From: Pseudomonadota bacterium
GTDB lineage: Bacteria; Pseudomonadota; Gammaproteobacteria; Burkholderiales; Thiobacteraceae
Direction: 5' to 3'
Length of the DNA stretch: 64,000 nt
Assembly (NCBI GenBank): GCA_021812385.1
Contig: JAKANO010000005.1
Location: 1-64,000 of the forward strand
In this document: in pieces, positions 40,885 to 49,089 of the stretch
Numbering within the stretch: the first letter of the stretch is position 1
Layout of the letters: the number at the start of each line of letters is the position of its first letter
Position numbers and translations under genes: made by a program
The notes under the pieces: model-generated
What the model was told of the DNA's origin: nothing
The model's input: only the letters and a program-made list of their open reading frames with translations
Database searches by the model: none

Positions 40885-41138
40885 GCCTGTTTTTCAAGCC
40901 TTGCCAGATGCGCGTCGGCGGATTCGCTCACCGCACGGCCGGCGGTCAGGTCGGCGCGCGTTTCCGCCAATGCGGCTTCCAGTTCGCATTCGCGCAGATA
41001 GTGGTATTGCGCCAGCTCCATCACCACGAAGCGATCCTTGCCGCGCACCGAAATCACCGCCTCCGGCTGCTGCTCCAGCATCGCCTCGATGGCTGCCACG
41101 CCCTTGGTCTTGAGGTCATTCGCGCTGATAGATGCCAT
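40881..41138 (-). CDS. Phd/YefM-like antitoxin
   Basis: ASISANDLKTKGVAAIEAMLEQQPEAVISVRGKDRFVVMELAQYHYLRE; 4-nt overlap with toxin. Confidence 0.85.
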   Translation of the reverse strand: MASISANDLKTKGVAAIEAMLEQQPEAVISVRGKDRFVVMELAQYHYLRECELEAALAETRADLTAGRAVSESADAHLARLEKQA

Positions 41139-41207
41139 TTTGTTACTCCTTCAAACTCGGTGGAGCACATTAAATCACCCTTCACATGGTACTGTCAATC
41201 GTATTGT

Positions 41208-42575
41208 TTATAGTGCGATTAACGCTTTCCGCACATCGATCTTGCCCGTGACCGCCGCCGAAATCAGGGCGCTTCGGCGCTCCTTCAGCAATTCGATAGC
41301 CTTTTCAGCTTCGGTAGTGAGCGCATCGAGCTTGGCGGTTTCATCGGCCAAAAATTGCATGATCGCATCTTGCTCCGCGAGCGGCGGCACGGGGATGATC
41401 ACGGACGCAATCGTATATGAGTAAATAACCTCGATTGTGGTGGCATTGCTCAGATAACTCAGCTGGGTCTTCATCAAGTCGCTGTCTTGAATCAGCGCCT
41501 TTAAGAACGTCGTGTCGATGCGCGAGTTGTCCGGCTGAAGACGCAGCAAACACGGATGGAGAATCCCTCGTTCGGCATTCTCTGGGAGGATCGCGGCTCT
41601 GCCTATCGTTCCACGGGTCGTAATCAACAGGTCACCTGGAAATGTCTCAAAACCGGCCAACTCCGCAAACTTTTTTTCCGAGATGAAGTTGTCGCCAGAA
41701 TCGAAATCGCCATCAATGACGCTTCGCTGATTGTAGACCTTGAACGTGCCGGACTGCATGTCAGACGAGACTAAGTGGCTGCCGAACGGCCCCGTTTTTA
41801 TGGCGCCGTTTTTTTCGAGGACGAAATACTTGATCGCGCCAACTCGCCAATGCGCCGGCACCTCGCCCAGCCATTCGATGCCGGAATCCTTCATCGGCGC
41901 GGCGGGGTTGAGACCCTTGGTGACGGCGTGGGAGATGACGGCCTGACGCTTTTCCTTGAGCAGCGCGATCAGCTTCTCCTGCTCCGCCACCAGCGCGTCG
42001 ATCTTCCCCGTTTCGCGGTCGAGGAAGGTGGCGATGGTGGATTGTTCTTCGTAAGGTGGGAATGCGATAGAAAAATTGCGGACAAAATCATCTGGCATTC
42101 GTTTCTGCCCACCAGCTCCGTACATTGAAGCTTCACCAAGCTTACGGAATGGCGTCGAGATAAACAGCCAGTGCAGATATTCACTCGTACTCTGATTCTT
42201 GCATGGCCTTGCCACAACCAATTCTGTTGTGCCAAACCCAATGCCGCCCACCAAACCCCGCATCACTGCACCTTTGCCATTTTCAAAGCATGGTGTGATC
42301 TTGGCTATCGTCACGTCGCCTTCGCGAAAATATGTGTAGCCAGTTTCAACCTCACCAATGGAACGAGTTCTGTCCAGAATTAACGAGCCATCATCACCAA
42401 CTGCATCCATTGGCAAGAAAGAAACCTCAGTATCTCGGCCGAGCTCTGCTATTTCGCTTTTCGATGGATTCAGTTCAGCAACAAATCGCAAGCGCTTCAC
42501 GTCCCAATGCCCCGGCACCTCACCCAGCCAAGCCACGCCGCTGTCCTTGTATTCCGGGTAACGCGGCAGGCTCAT
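41208..42575 (-). CDS. hsdS: type I restriction-modification specificity subunit
   Basis: YKDSGVAWLGEVPGHWDVKRL...DSGIEWLGEVPAHWRVGAIKY; two TRDs with conserved repeats. Confidence 0.95.
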   Translation of the reverse strand: MSLPRYPEYKDSGVAWLGEVPGHWDVKRLRFVAELNPSKSEIAELGRDTEVSFLPMDAVGDDGSLILDRTRSIGEVETGYTYFREGDVTIAKITPCFENGKGAVMRGLVGGIGFGTTELVVARPCKNQSTSEYLHWLFISTPFRKLGEASMYGAGGQKRMPDDFVRNFSIAFPPYEEQSTIATFLDRETGKIDALVAEQEKLIALLKEKRQAVISHAVTKGLNPAAPMKDSGIEWLGEVPAHWRVGAIKYFVLEKNGAIKTGPFGSHLVSSDMQSGTFKVYNQRSVIDGDFDSGDNFISEKKFAELAGFETFPGDLLITTRGTIGRAAILPENAERGILHPCLLRLQPDNSRIDTTFLKALIQDSDLMKTQLSYLSNATTIEVIYSYTIASVIIPVPPLAEQDAIMQFLADETAKLDALTTEAEKAIELLKERRSALISAAVTGKIDVRKALIAL

Positions 42576-43027
42576 GCGTCGTCACCTTTCTGGATTCCCG
42601 CCTGCGCGGGAATGACGGGGGTTGGTGGAATGACGGAGGTGGGTGGAATGACGGGGGTTTGCGGGTGACGATCACGTATGCCACTTTCGTCATTCCCGCG
42701 AAGGCGGGAATCCAGTGGGCGGCGGAAATCGGGCATCTCTCCGGTTATCACAAACCAAAGGTCAGCCCAGTCTGGGTTGGTCTTTTCGATCAAGGCCAGT
42801 TTCCATGCGCGATTCCATTTCTTGATGGCCTTTTCTCTGGTGATCGCCGATTCCATTGTTTCGTGCTGTTCAAACCACACCAGCAAGTCGATGCCGTATT
42901 TATCGGTAAATCCTTCCACGACATGGTTCTTGTGTTGCCACACTCGCTTGATGAGGTCGCTGGTTACTCCGACATAAAGAGTACCATTGCGCTGACTAGC
43001 CATGAGATACACCGCTGGCTGCCTCAT
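42572..43027 (-). CDS. GIY-YIG (URI/COG2827-type) endonuclease with repeat-derived C-terminus
   Basis: AVYLMASQRNGTLYVGVTSDLIKRVWQHK...; tail DSRLRGND...VIPAQAGIQ encoded by dRS3-like repeats. Confidence 0.87.
   Translation of the reverse strand: MRQPAVYLMASQRNGTLYVGVTSDLIKRVWQHKNHVVEGFTDKYGIDLLVWFEQHETMESAITREKAIKKWNRAWKLALIEKTNPDWADLWFVITGEMPDFRRPLDSRLRGNDESGIRDRHPQTPVIPPTSVIPPTPVIPAQAGIQKGDDA
42594..42613. repeat. dRS3-like repeat ATTCCC-N8-GGGAAT
   Basis: attcccgcctgcgcgggaat. Confidence 0.9.
42692..42711. repeat. dRS3-like repeat ATTCCC-N8-GGGAAT
   Basis: attcccgcgaaggcgggaat. Confidence 0.9.
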
Positions 43028-43743
43028 GCCATGCAGCCATTTCTGGATTCCCGCCTTCGCGGGAATGACGGCGTAGATACCTGCACGCGGACTTTTTCGC
43101 CGACGAAGGCAAAGCCATCGCCGAGTTCCATCAGGAAACGCCGCAGGTTGGGCAACAGCGTGGTTTGCAGGTCGGCTTCGTTGTAGCGGTCGGGCGGGTC
43201 AAGGAATTCAACCAAATAGCTGTCCTTGAAGATGCTCAGCGCCTCCGGCTGTATTTGTCTCAGCGCTGCTGAGACTTTTGTGGGACTGAGCACGGTGCGC
43301 TCGAACAGGGCTGCTTTGAATTGACGCTCCAGCTCGCGGCTGGACCATTTCTCCCGGATGGCCATGCGCAGGTAAAACTCGCGCTCTTCCGGGTGCTTGC
43401 TCTGGCTGAGGATGATGAGATTGTGGGTCCACGGCAATTGTGTCAGCAGTGCTGACACTTTTTTATCTGCCTGATAAGTCTCGTAAAACTGGCGCATGCG
43501 GAACAGATTGGGGCGGGTGAAGCCACGCAACCCCGGCTGGGTACGCGCGAGATAGTCGGCCAGTTGCATGACCACGCCGTCGCCCCATTCTGCGGCCTCG
43601 ATCTTGCGGCTGATGTATTCGCCCACCTGCCAATACAGCTCGATCAGCGTGGTGTTGACGCTCTGCACGGCGCGTTGGCGCGCGGCGGCAATGAGTTTTG
43701 CCACCTCGGCGAAGTGGGTGTCGGGGGCGAGATTGGCGCTCAT
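43024..43743 (-). CDS. DUF1016/YhcG N-terminal domain protein, truncated (PDDEXK nuclease part missing)
   Basis: [45 protein letters not shown]...; ends [33 protein letters not shown]. Confidence 0.82.
   Translation of the reverse strand: MSANLAPDTHFAEVAKLIAAARQRAVQSVNTTLIELYWQVGEYISRKIEAAEWGDGVVMQLADYLARTQPGLRGFTRPNLFRMRQFYETYQADKKVSALLTQLPWTHNLIILSQSKHPEEREFYLRMAIREKWSSRELERQFKAALFERTVLSPTKVSAALRQIQPEALSIFKDSYLVEFLDPPDRYNEADLQTTLLPNLRRFLMELGDGFAFVGEKVRVQVSTPSFPRRRESRNGCMA
43047..43066. repeat. dRS3-like repeat ATTCCC-N8-GGGAAT
   Basis: attcccgccttcgcgggaat. Confidence 0.9.
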
Positions 43744-45485
43744 GCGCTCAGCCCTTCGATCATCGCCTTGATGCGGTCGGTGGTCTGCTTGAGTTCGGCA
43801 TCGATCTCGGCCAAGGCGCGCGGCGGCTTGAAGACGTAGAAGTGGCGGTTGAAGGGGATTTCGTAGCCGACCTTGGTTTTGTCGTGGTCGATCCAGGCAT
43901 CCGGCGCGTGGGGCAGCACTTCGCGCTTGAAGTAGGTTTGCACATCCTCGTTCAGCGGCACGTTTTCGGTGTCGCGCAGGCTGCTGTCCGGCTGCGGCTT
44001 GCCTTTGGCTTTGCCCTTTTCGCCGAGAACCGGTTTGCCCTTGGCGTCTTTCAGTGGGCGCTCGACGGTGATGGTGCGGTAACCGAAGTCGCTGTTGTTG
44101 AAGATGCGGCTGATGGGCGCGCCATCCTTCTCGGCTTCGATACAATCGCCGAACAGGCGGGTGATTTCGGCGATGTGTTCGTCGGAAAGCTCCTTGCGCT
44201 TGCTGCCGAGGCTCTTGCGCATCTTCTGCCAGAATCCAGAGGCGTCGATGAGCTGCAACTTGCCTTTGCGCTGTTTCGGCTTGCGGTTGGAGAGTATCCA
44301 GACGTAGGTGCTGATGCCGGTGTTGTAGAACATGTCGGTGGGCAGGCCGATGATGGCTTCGACCAGGTCGTTTTCCAACACGTAGCGGCGGATTTCGCTC
44401 TCGCCGCTGCCCGCGCCGCCGGTAAACAGCGGCGAGCCGTTGAGCACGATGCCGAAGCGGCTGCCGCCTTGCTTGAGCGGGCGCATCTTGGAAACGAGGT
44501 GCAGCAGGAACAGCATGGAGCCATCGGACACGCGCGGCAGGCCGGGGCCGAAACGGCCGTTGTAGCCTTGAGTTTCGTATTCCTTGCGGACTTCCTTCTC
44601 GACCTTTTTCCACTCCACGCCGAAGGGCGGATTGGAGAGCATGTAGTCGAATTTTTTGTGCGGGTGGCCGTCGTCGGAAAGCGTGTTGCCGAAGGTGATG
44701 TTGGCGACATCCTGCCCCTTGATGAGCATGTCGGCCTTGCAGATGGCGTAGGACTCGGGGTTGAGTTCCTGGCCGAACATGGTAAGCCGCGCCTCGGGGT
44801 TGTGCTCTTCGAGGTATTCCCCGGCGATGGACAGCATGCCGCCGGTGCCCGCCGTGGGATCGTAAATGGTGCGTACCACGCCGGGCTTGGAGAGCACGTC
44901 GTCGTCTTCGATGAACAGCAGATTGACCATCAGGCGGATGACTTCGCGCGGGGTGAAGTGCTCACCGGCAGTCTCGTTGGAGATTTCCGCGAACTTGCGG
45001 ATCAGCTCTTCGAACACCAGGCCCATCTGGTTGTTGCTGACCGCTTCGGGGTGCAGGTCGATCAAGGTGAATTTCTCGGTGACCTGATACAGCAAACCGG
45101 ACTTGGCCAGCCGCTCGACCTGGATGTGAAATTCGAAATGCTCGAAGATGTCGCGCACCGCGGGAGAGAACGCCTGAACGTAACTGAACAGATTCTCGCG
45201 GATGTGATCCTGATCGCCCATCAGCTTCTTCATGTCCAGCGGCGAGGTATTGTAGAAACCCTGCTTCGCCTTGCGCAACAGGAACGGCTCGGGGTTCAGC
45301 CCAGCCTTTTGTTGTTTGGCATATTCGGCAAGCACGGCGGGCTTGGTCGCTTCCAGCACGCAGTCCAGGCGGCGCAGCACGGTAAACGGCAAGATCACTT
45401 TGCCGTACTCGGATTGCTTGTAGTCGCCGCGCAACAGGTCGGCGACAGACCAGATGAAGGAAGAGAGTGCTTGTTGGTTCATCAA
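43740..45485 (-). CDS. hsdM: type I restriction-modification DNA methyltransferase subunit
   Basis: 581 aa; [27 protein letters not shown] (NPPF). Confidence 0.96.
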   Translation of the reverse strand: MMNQQALSSFIWSVADLLRGDYKQSEYGKVILPFTVLRRLDCVLEATKPAVLAEYAKQQKAGLNPEPFLLRKAKQGFYNTSPLDMKKLMGDQDHIRENLFSYVQAFSPAVRDIFEHFEFHIQVERLAKSGLLYQVTEKFTLIDLHPEAVSNNQMGLVFEELIRKFAEISNETAGEHFTPREVIRLMVNLLFIEDDDVLSKPGVVRTIYDPTAGTGGMLSIAGEYLEEHNPEARLTMFGQELNPESYAICKADMLIKGQDVANITFGNTLSDDGHPHKKFDYMLSNPPFGVEWKKVEKEVRKEYETQGYNGRFGPGLPRVSDGSMLFLLHLVSKMRPLKQGGSRFGIVLNGSPLFTGGAGSGESEIRRYVLENDLVEAIIGLPTDMFYNTGISTYVWILSNRKPKQRKGKLQLIDASGFWQKMRKSLGSKRKELSDEHIAEITRLFGDCIEAEKDGAPISRIFNNSDFGYRTITVERPLKDAKGKPVLGEKGKAKGKPQPDSSLRDTENVPLNEDVQTYFKREVLPHAPDAWIDHDKTKVGYEIPFNRHFYVFKPPRALAEIDAELKQTTDRIKAMIEGLSA

Positions 45486-45827
45486 TAAACCTGGAATTGT
45501 TCTTCGTATGACATGGATTATGCCTGGCCGCTTTCCTGATTTGCCCCACCACCCTCTCCCGCAGAAAATGTATATAGCGGCAGTTAGGTTTTCTATGGTG
45601 TGTTGTTTTGGTTGAGGTTACACGATTATTTGTCGCGCTAAATGAAGGATGGTCAGGAGCAACTATTGGCCAGGCGCATGGCGTCGAGCACGGGGCTTCC
45701 CATTTTTTTGTTCTTCTCCATCGCCTTGCCTTTGGCTTTTTATCGTTAGCGGCAGAATCGTACCACAGGCAAAGGGAGTAGCTGGCTTGGCTTGTCCCCA
45801 AGCGCCGACTTGGTCTATCGTTCCAGC

Positions 45828-46070
45828 ATGAGCCAATTCCACCAAGACGCGATTTCCGCCGCCCTCGCCGGCGACTGGCAGCGCGCGCACAACATTGTGA
45901 AGGACTATGACGATCCGCTCGCGTGCTGGATTCACGCGGTGTTGCACAAGATCGAGGGCGATGCCGGCAATAGCCGTTATTGGTATGCGCAGACGGCGCA
46001 TGACTACGCCGATTTTTCTGACCCGCGCGCGGAGTTGGCGGCGATTCGGCAGGCGTTGGAGGAAGGCTAA
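45828..46070 (+). CDS. conserved hypothetical protein
   Basis: MSQFHQDAISAALAGDWQRAHNIVKDYDDPLACWIHAVLHKIEGDAGNSRYWYAQ. Confidence 0.75.
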   Translation: MSQFHQDAISAALAGDWQRAHNIVKDYDDPLACWIHAVLHKIEGDAGNSRYWYAQTAHDYADFSDPRAELAAIRQALEEG

Positions 46071-46131
46071 AAAGCCTTTTTCTTTTATTACTGGGCACCC
46101 ATTTGCACGGGTGCGACGAGGTAATACTGTC

Positions 46132-46198
46132 GTTCCCGCGTATGCGGGAATCCAGGGACTTGCTGGTATTGCTGCTGGATTCCCGCCTACGCGGGAAT
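46132..46198. repeat. pair of dRS3-like repeats in inverted orientation
   Basis: gttcccgcgtatgcgggaatccag ... ctggattcccgcctacgcgggaat. Confidence 0.88.
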
Positions 46199-46253
46199 GA
46201 CGGAAGGGTGCGAGGACGACGAATCTTTGTAGGGCTAACCTGATAGAGGGCAA

Positions 46254-47030
46254 ATGAGACCATTAATTCAGCGTCACCACTTGGTCGCTCGCATGCGCGC
46301 CAATCTTGAGCGGCAGGGATTTCCGCGCTTGCAGATGATGTTGTTGGTGAACCTGACGGGGGCGGTGGGTTTTCTGGTGTCTTATACGCTGCTGGGGATG
46401 GGGCTGACGCAAATGTGGCTGCGTTATCTGCTGGCGTTTGGTTTTGCGTATTTAGCATTTCTAGGTTTGCTGTGGTTGTGGCTGCGTACACGGGCCGAGG
46501 ACTATTGCGATATCTCCGATGTGAGCGATGTGTTTACGCCGCGCGGCGAGGGGCATGATTGCGCCAGCTTTCAGGGCGGTGGTGGTTCGGGTGGCGGCGG
46601 TGGCGCGAGCGGTAGTTTCGATGCGCCATCGTTGCAGCCTGCTTCTGTCGATATGGGGAACGATGGCATGAGCGATGCGCTCGGCGTGGTGGGCGATGCG
46701 GCGAGTGGCGCGGACGAGTTGGCGCTGCCTTTGATGGTGATTTTGTTTGTGGCGGTGTTACTGCTGTCTTCGTTATGGGTGGTGTATAGCGCGCCGGTGT
46801 TGTTTGCCGAGCTGCTTGTGGATGGCGTGCTCGCGGCCAGTTTGTATCGCCGCTTGCGCGGCTTGGAATCGCAACACTGGCTGGAGACGGCGCTCAAGCG
46901 TACGGTGTGGCCGTTTGTGGTGACGTGTTTGTTATTGGTTGCGATGGGCTGGGGCATGCAGGCCTATGCGCCTGGGGCGCATTCGATCGGCGAGGTGATG
47001 CGGCATGTGGGGGCGGCGGAGGTGAAATAA
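46254..47030 (+). CDS. membrane protein with Gly-rich linker, hypothetical
   Basis: Several TM segments; FQGGGGSGGGGGASGSFDAP. Confidence 0.65.
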   Translation: MRPLIQRHHLVARMRANLERQGFPRLQMMLLVNLTGAVGFLVSYTLLGMGLTQMWLRYLLAFGFAYLAFLGLLWLWLRTRAEDYCDISDVSDVFTPRGEGHDCASFQGGGGSGGGGGASGSFDAPSLQPASVDMGNDGMSDALGVVGDAASGADELALPLMVILFVAVLLLSSLWVVYSAPVLFAELLVDGVLAASLYRRLRGLESQHWLETALKRTVWPFVVTCLLLVAMGWGMQAYAPGAHSIGEVMRHVGAAEVK

Positions 47031-47177
47031 GTTTGCTATTTCCCCCTCTCCCCCACCCCTCTCCCCGCTGGGGCGAGGGGTAAATGAGTAGGTTATTGGT
47101 GGCGATTGATGCCGGCGCTACGAGTGGTGGCTTGATTGCGCAAGAATGCGCAATAAGACTGCAAAGCACTTGCACTG

Positions 47178-47255
47178 TTAAAGACTTCTTTAATTGTTGT
47201 GATTAATATTAAAGAGTGCTTTAATATGAAGAAGACCAGTTAAAGATAGCTTTCA
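47178..47255. promoter_or_regulatory. three 16 bp palindromic operator candidates spaced 31 bp upstream of fic
   Basis: TTAAAGacttCTTTAA (47178), TTAAAGagtgCTTTAA (47209), TTAAAGatagCTTTCA (47240). Confidence 0.8.
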
Positions 47256-47256
47256 T

Positions 47257-48405
47257 ATGAAACGTGGCTCCGGCACTTACGTCATCTCCACCACCCTGGG
47301 TGAGTCTGTCCAGGCCTTTGTCCCGCATCCGCTCCCGCCCACCGACCCCGCGCTCGATGTGGATGCATTCGTCGAGCAGAATCGGCAAGCAGAGTTGGCG
47401 CTTGCCCGGCTGTCCGGGGTATCGGGGCTGGTGCCATCGGTAGATTGGTTACTGTATAGCGCGATCCGCAAGGAGGCGTTGCTCACCTCGCAAATAGAAG
47501 GTACGCAGGCCACGTTAACCGACCTGTTCGACGACGAGGCCGGCTTTGCAGTCGGCAATACGGATGACGTGGAAGAAGTCACGAACTACCTGCGCGCCTT
47601 CCGGCTGGTACAAGATAATCTGCGCTCGCCCAAGGGCTTGCCCATCAGCGTGCGCCTCCTTTGCGATGCGCATCGCTTGTTGCTGGATGGGGTGCGGGGT
47701 GCTGGAAAACAACCAGGCGAATTGCGCCGTTCGCAAAACTGGATTGGCGGCACCCGTCCGGGCAACGCCGCCTATGTGCCGCCGCCGGCGGATCGGATAG
47801 CCAGCCTGATGGGGGATCTGGAACGATTCATCCACGACACTTCATCTACGCTTCCGCCGCTGATCAAGATTGCGCTGGCGCATGCCCAGTTCGAGACTAT
47901 TCACCCCTTCCTGGATGGCAACGGGCGCATCGGCCGCCTGTTGATTGCCGCGCTTTTGGAGGATTGGGGCTTGTTGCCCCAGCCGCTGATGTATCTGAGC
48001 GGCTATTTGAAGCAGCATCAGATGGAGTATTACCGACAGCTTTCCATCATCCGCACCGATGGCGATTGGGAGTCTTGGATCGCGTTCTTCCTGGAAGGCG
48101 TGGCAACAGCAGCGGCCGGCGCGGAGCGCGGCATCCTTTCCATCGCCAGCATGGTAGCGGCAGACCGCCGCCGCTTGCTCGAATCGCCCAAGGCCGGCCC
48201 TGCTAGCTATCGTTTGTTCGAGTTATTGCCGATGATGCCGCGCTTCACCATTGAGCGCGTGCGGCGCGAGCTGGACACGAGTTTTCCGACGGCGAATGCG
48301 GCGGTCAAAGTGCTCGAAGATCTCGGCATTGTGAACGAGTTGACCGGGCAGAAAAAGAATCGCAGTTATAGCTACCAGCAATACATCGAGTTGCTGACGA
48401 GATAA
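47257..48405 (+). CDS. Fic-family protein (class II, N-terminal inhibitory helix) with C-terminal winged HTH
   Basis: HPFLDGNGRIGR; inhibitory-type TSQIEGTQ; wHTH-like C-terminus FTIERVRRELDTSFPTANAAVKVLEDLGIVNE. Confidence 0.94.
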   Translation: MKRGSGTYVISTTLGESVQAFVPHPLPPTDPALDVDAFVEQNRQAELALARLSGVSGLVPSVDWLLYSAIRKEALLTSQIEGTQATLTDLFDDEAGFAVGNTDDVEEVTNYLRAFRLVQDNLRSPKGLPISVRLLCDAHRLLLDGVRGAGKQPGELRRSQNWIGGTRPGNAAYVPPPADRIASLMGDLERFIHDTSSTLPPLIKIALAHAQFETIHPFLDGNGRIGRLLIAALLEDWGLLPQPLMYLSGYLKQHQMEYYRQLSIIRTDGDWESWIAFFLEGVATAAAGAERGILSIASMVAADRRRLLESPKAGPASYRLFELLPMMPRFTIERVRRELDTSFPTANAAVKVLEDLGIVNELTGQKKNRSYSYQQYIELLTR

Positions 48406-48420
48406 TTTCAGGACACCGCG

Positions 48421-48684
48421 ATGGATATGAAAAAGATCAATTCCGGCAAGCTGCGCGCTATCGGCTACGATGCGCGCGCCCGGCTGCTGCAAGTGCAGCT
48501 CGACGATTGCAGCATGCTGCAATACAGCGGCGTGGGCGAGGAAGCCTGGCGCCGCTTGAGCAGCTCGGGGTCGGCGTGGAGCTACTATCGCGACAATATT
48601 GAAGATGAATTTACGGCGAAGCGGGTTTCGGCCAATGCGCCTAGCGGTAAGAATCCGCCGGATGATTTGTTTGGGAAGGATTGA
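48421..48684 (+). CDS. KTSC domain-containing protein
   Basis: SGKLRAIGYDARARLLQVQLDDCSMLQYSGVGEEAWRRLSSS. Confidence 0.8.
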   Translation: MDMKKINSGKLRAIGYDARARLLQVQLDDCSMLQYSGVGEEAWRRLSSSGSAWSYYRDNIEDEFTAKRVSANAPSGKNPPDDLFGKD

Positions 48685-48758
48685 GATCTTTAATCACTTT
48701 CTCTGTGGAAAAGCTTCTGGATTTCCGCCTCTCTGTCTTTCCCGTACACCCCTTAGGC

Positions 48759-48778
48759 ATTCCCGCGTTCGCGGGAAT
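48759..48778. repeat. dRS3-like repeat ATTCCC-N8-GGGAAT
   Basis: attcccgcgttcgcgggaat. Confidence 0.88.
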
Positions 48779-48783
48779 GCCGA

Positions 48784-49089
48784 TCAAGCAGTCTCTACCC
48801 ACACCTGCCCATCAGCCACGCTCACCGGATAAGTACGCAGCGGGCAATCCGCCGGTTCGTTCAGCGGCTGGCCGCTGGCGAGGTCGAAGTAGCTGCCGTG
48901 CAAGGAGCACTTGATGCGCTTGCCCTGGATGCAGCCGAAGTACAGCGAGTAGTCTTCGTGGCTGCACATCTCGTCCACGCAAAAGTATTGCCCTTCGGCG
49001 TTGGCGAGCAGCAGGCGCTTGCCGTCGAGGCTGACGCGCTTCATTTCGCCGGGCTTGAGTTCGTTGTCGGCGGCGACGGCGATGCGCAT
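48784..49089 (-). CDS. Rieske (2Fe-2S) protein
   Basis: CVDEMCSHEDYSLYFGCIQGKRIKCSLHGSYFDLASG (CxH...CxxH). Confidence 0.92.
   Translation of the reverse strand: MRIAVAADNELKPGEMKRVSLDGKRLLLANAEGQYFCVDEMCSHEDYSLYFGCIQGKRIKCSLHGSYFDLASGQPLNEPADCPLRTYPVSVADGQVWVETA

Noticed and set aside
42600-42665. Apparent short CRISPR-like or tandem array (ggaatgacggggg/ggtgggt units)
   Set aside because: Only two or three degenerate units around dRS3-like repeats; no regular repeat-spacer structure and no cas genes. No CRISPR array found in the window.
43024-44613. DUF1016 ORF taken at its full 529 aa length
   Set aside because: The first ~290 codons are an Arg/Gln-rich shadow of hsdM; the real start is the ATG at 43743 overlapping the hsdM stop.
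43698-45488. 596 aa plus-strand ORF antisense to hsdM
   Set aside because: Exact shadow of hsdM in a high-GC region; no recognizable motifs, and hsdM on the other strand is unambiguous.
44962-46491. 509 aa minus-strand ORF covering the hsdM 5' end and upstream region
   Set aside because: Out of frame with hsdM; composition is typical of a spurious frame and it reads through dRS3-like repeats.
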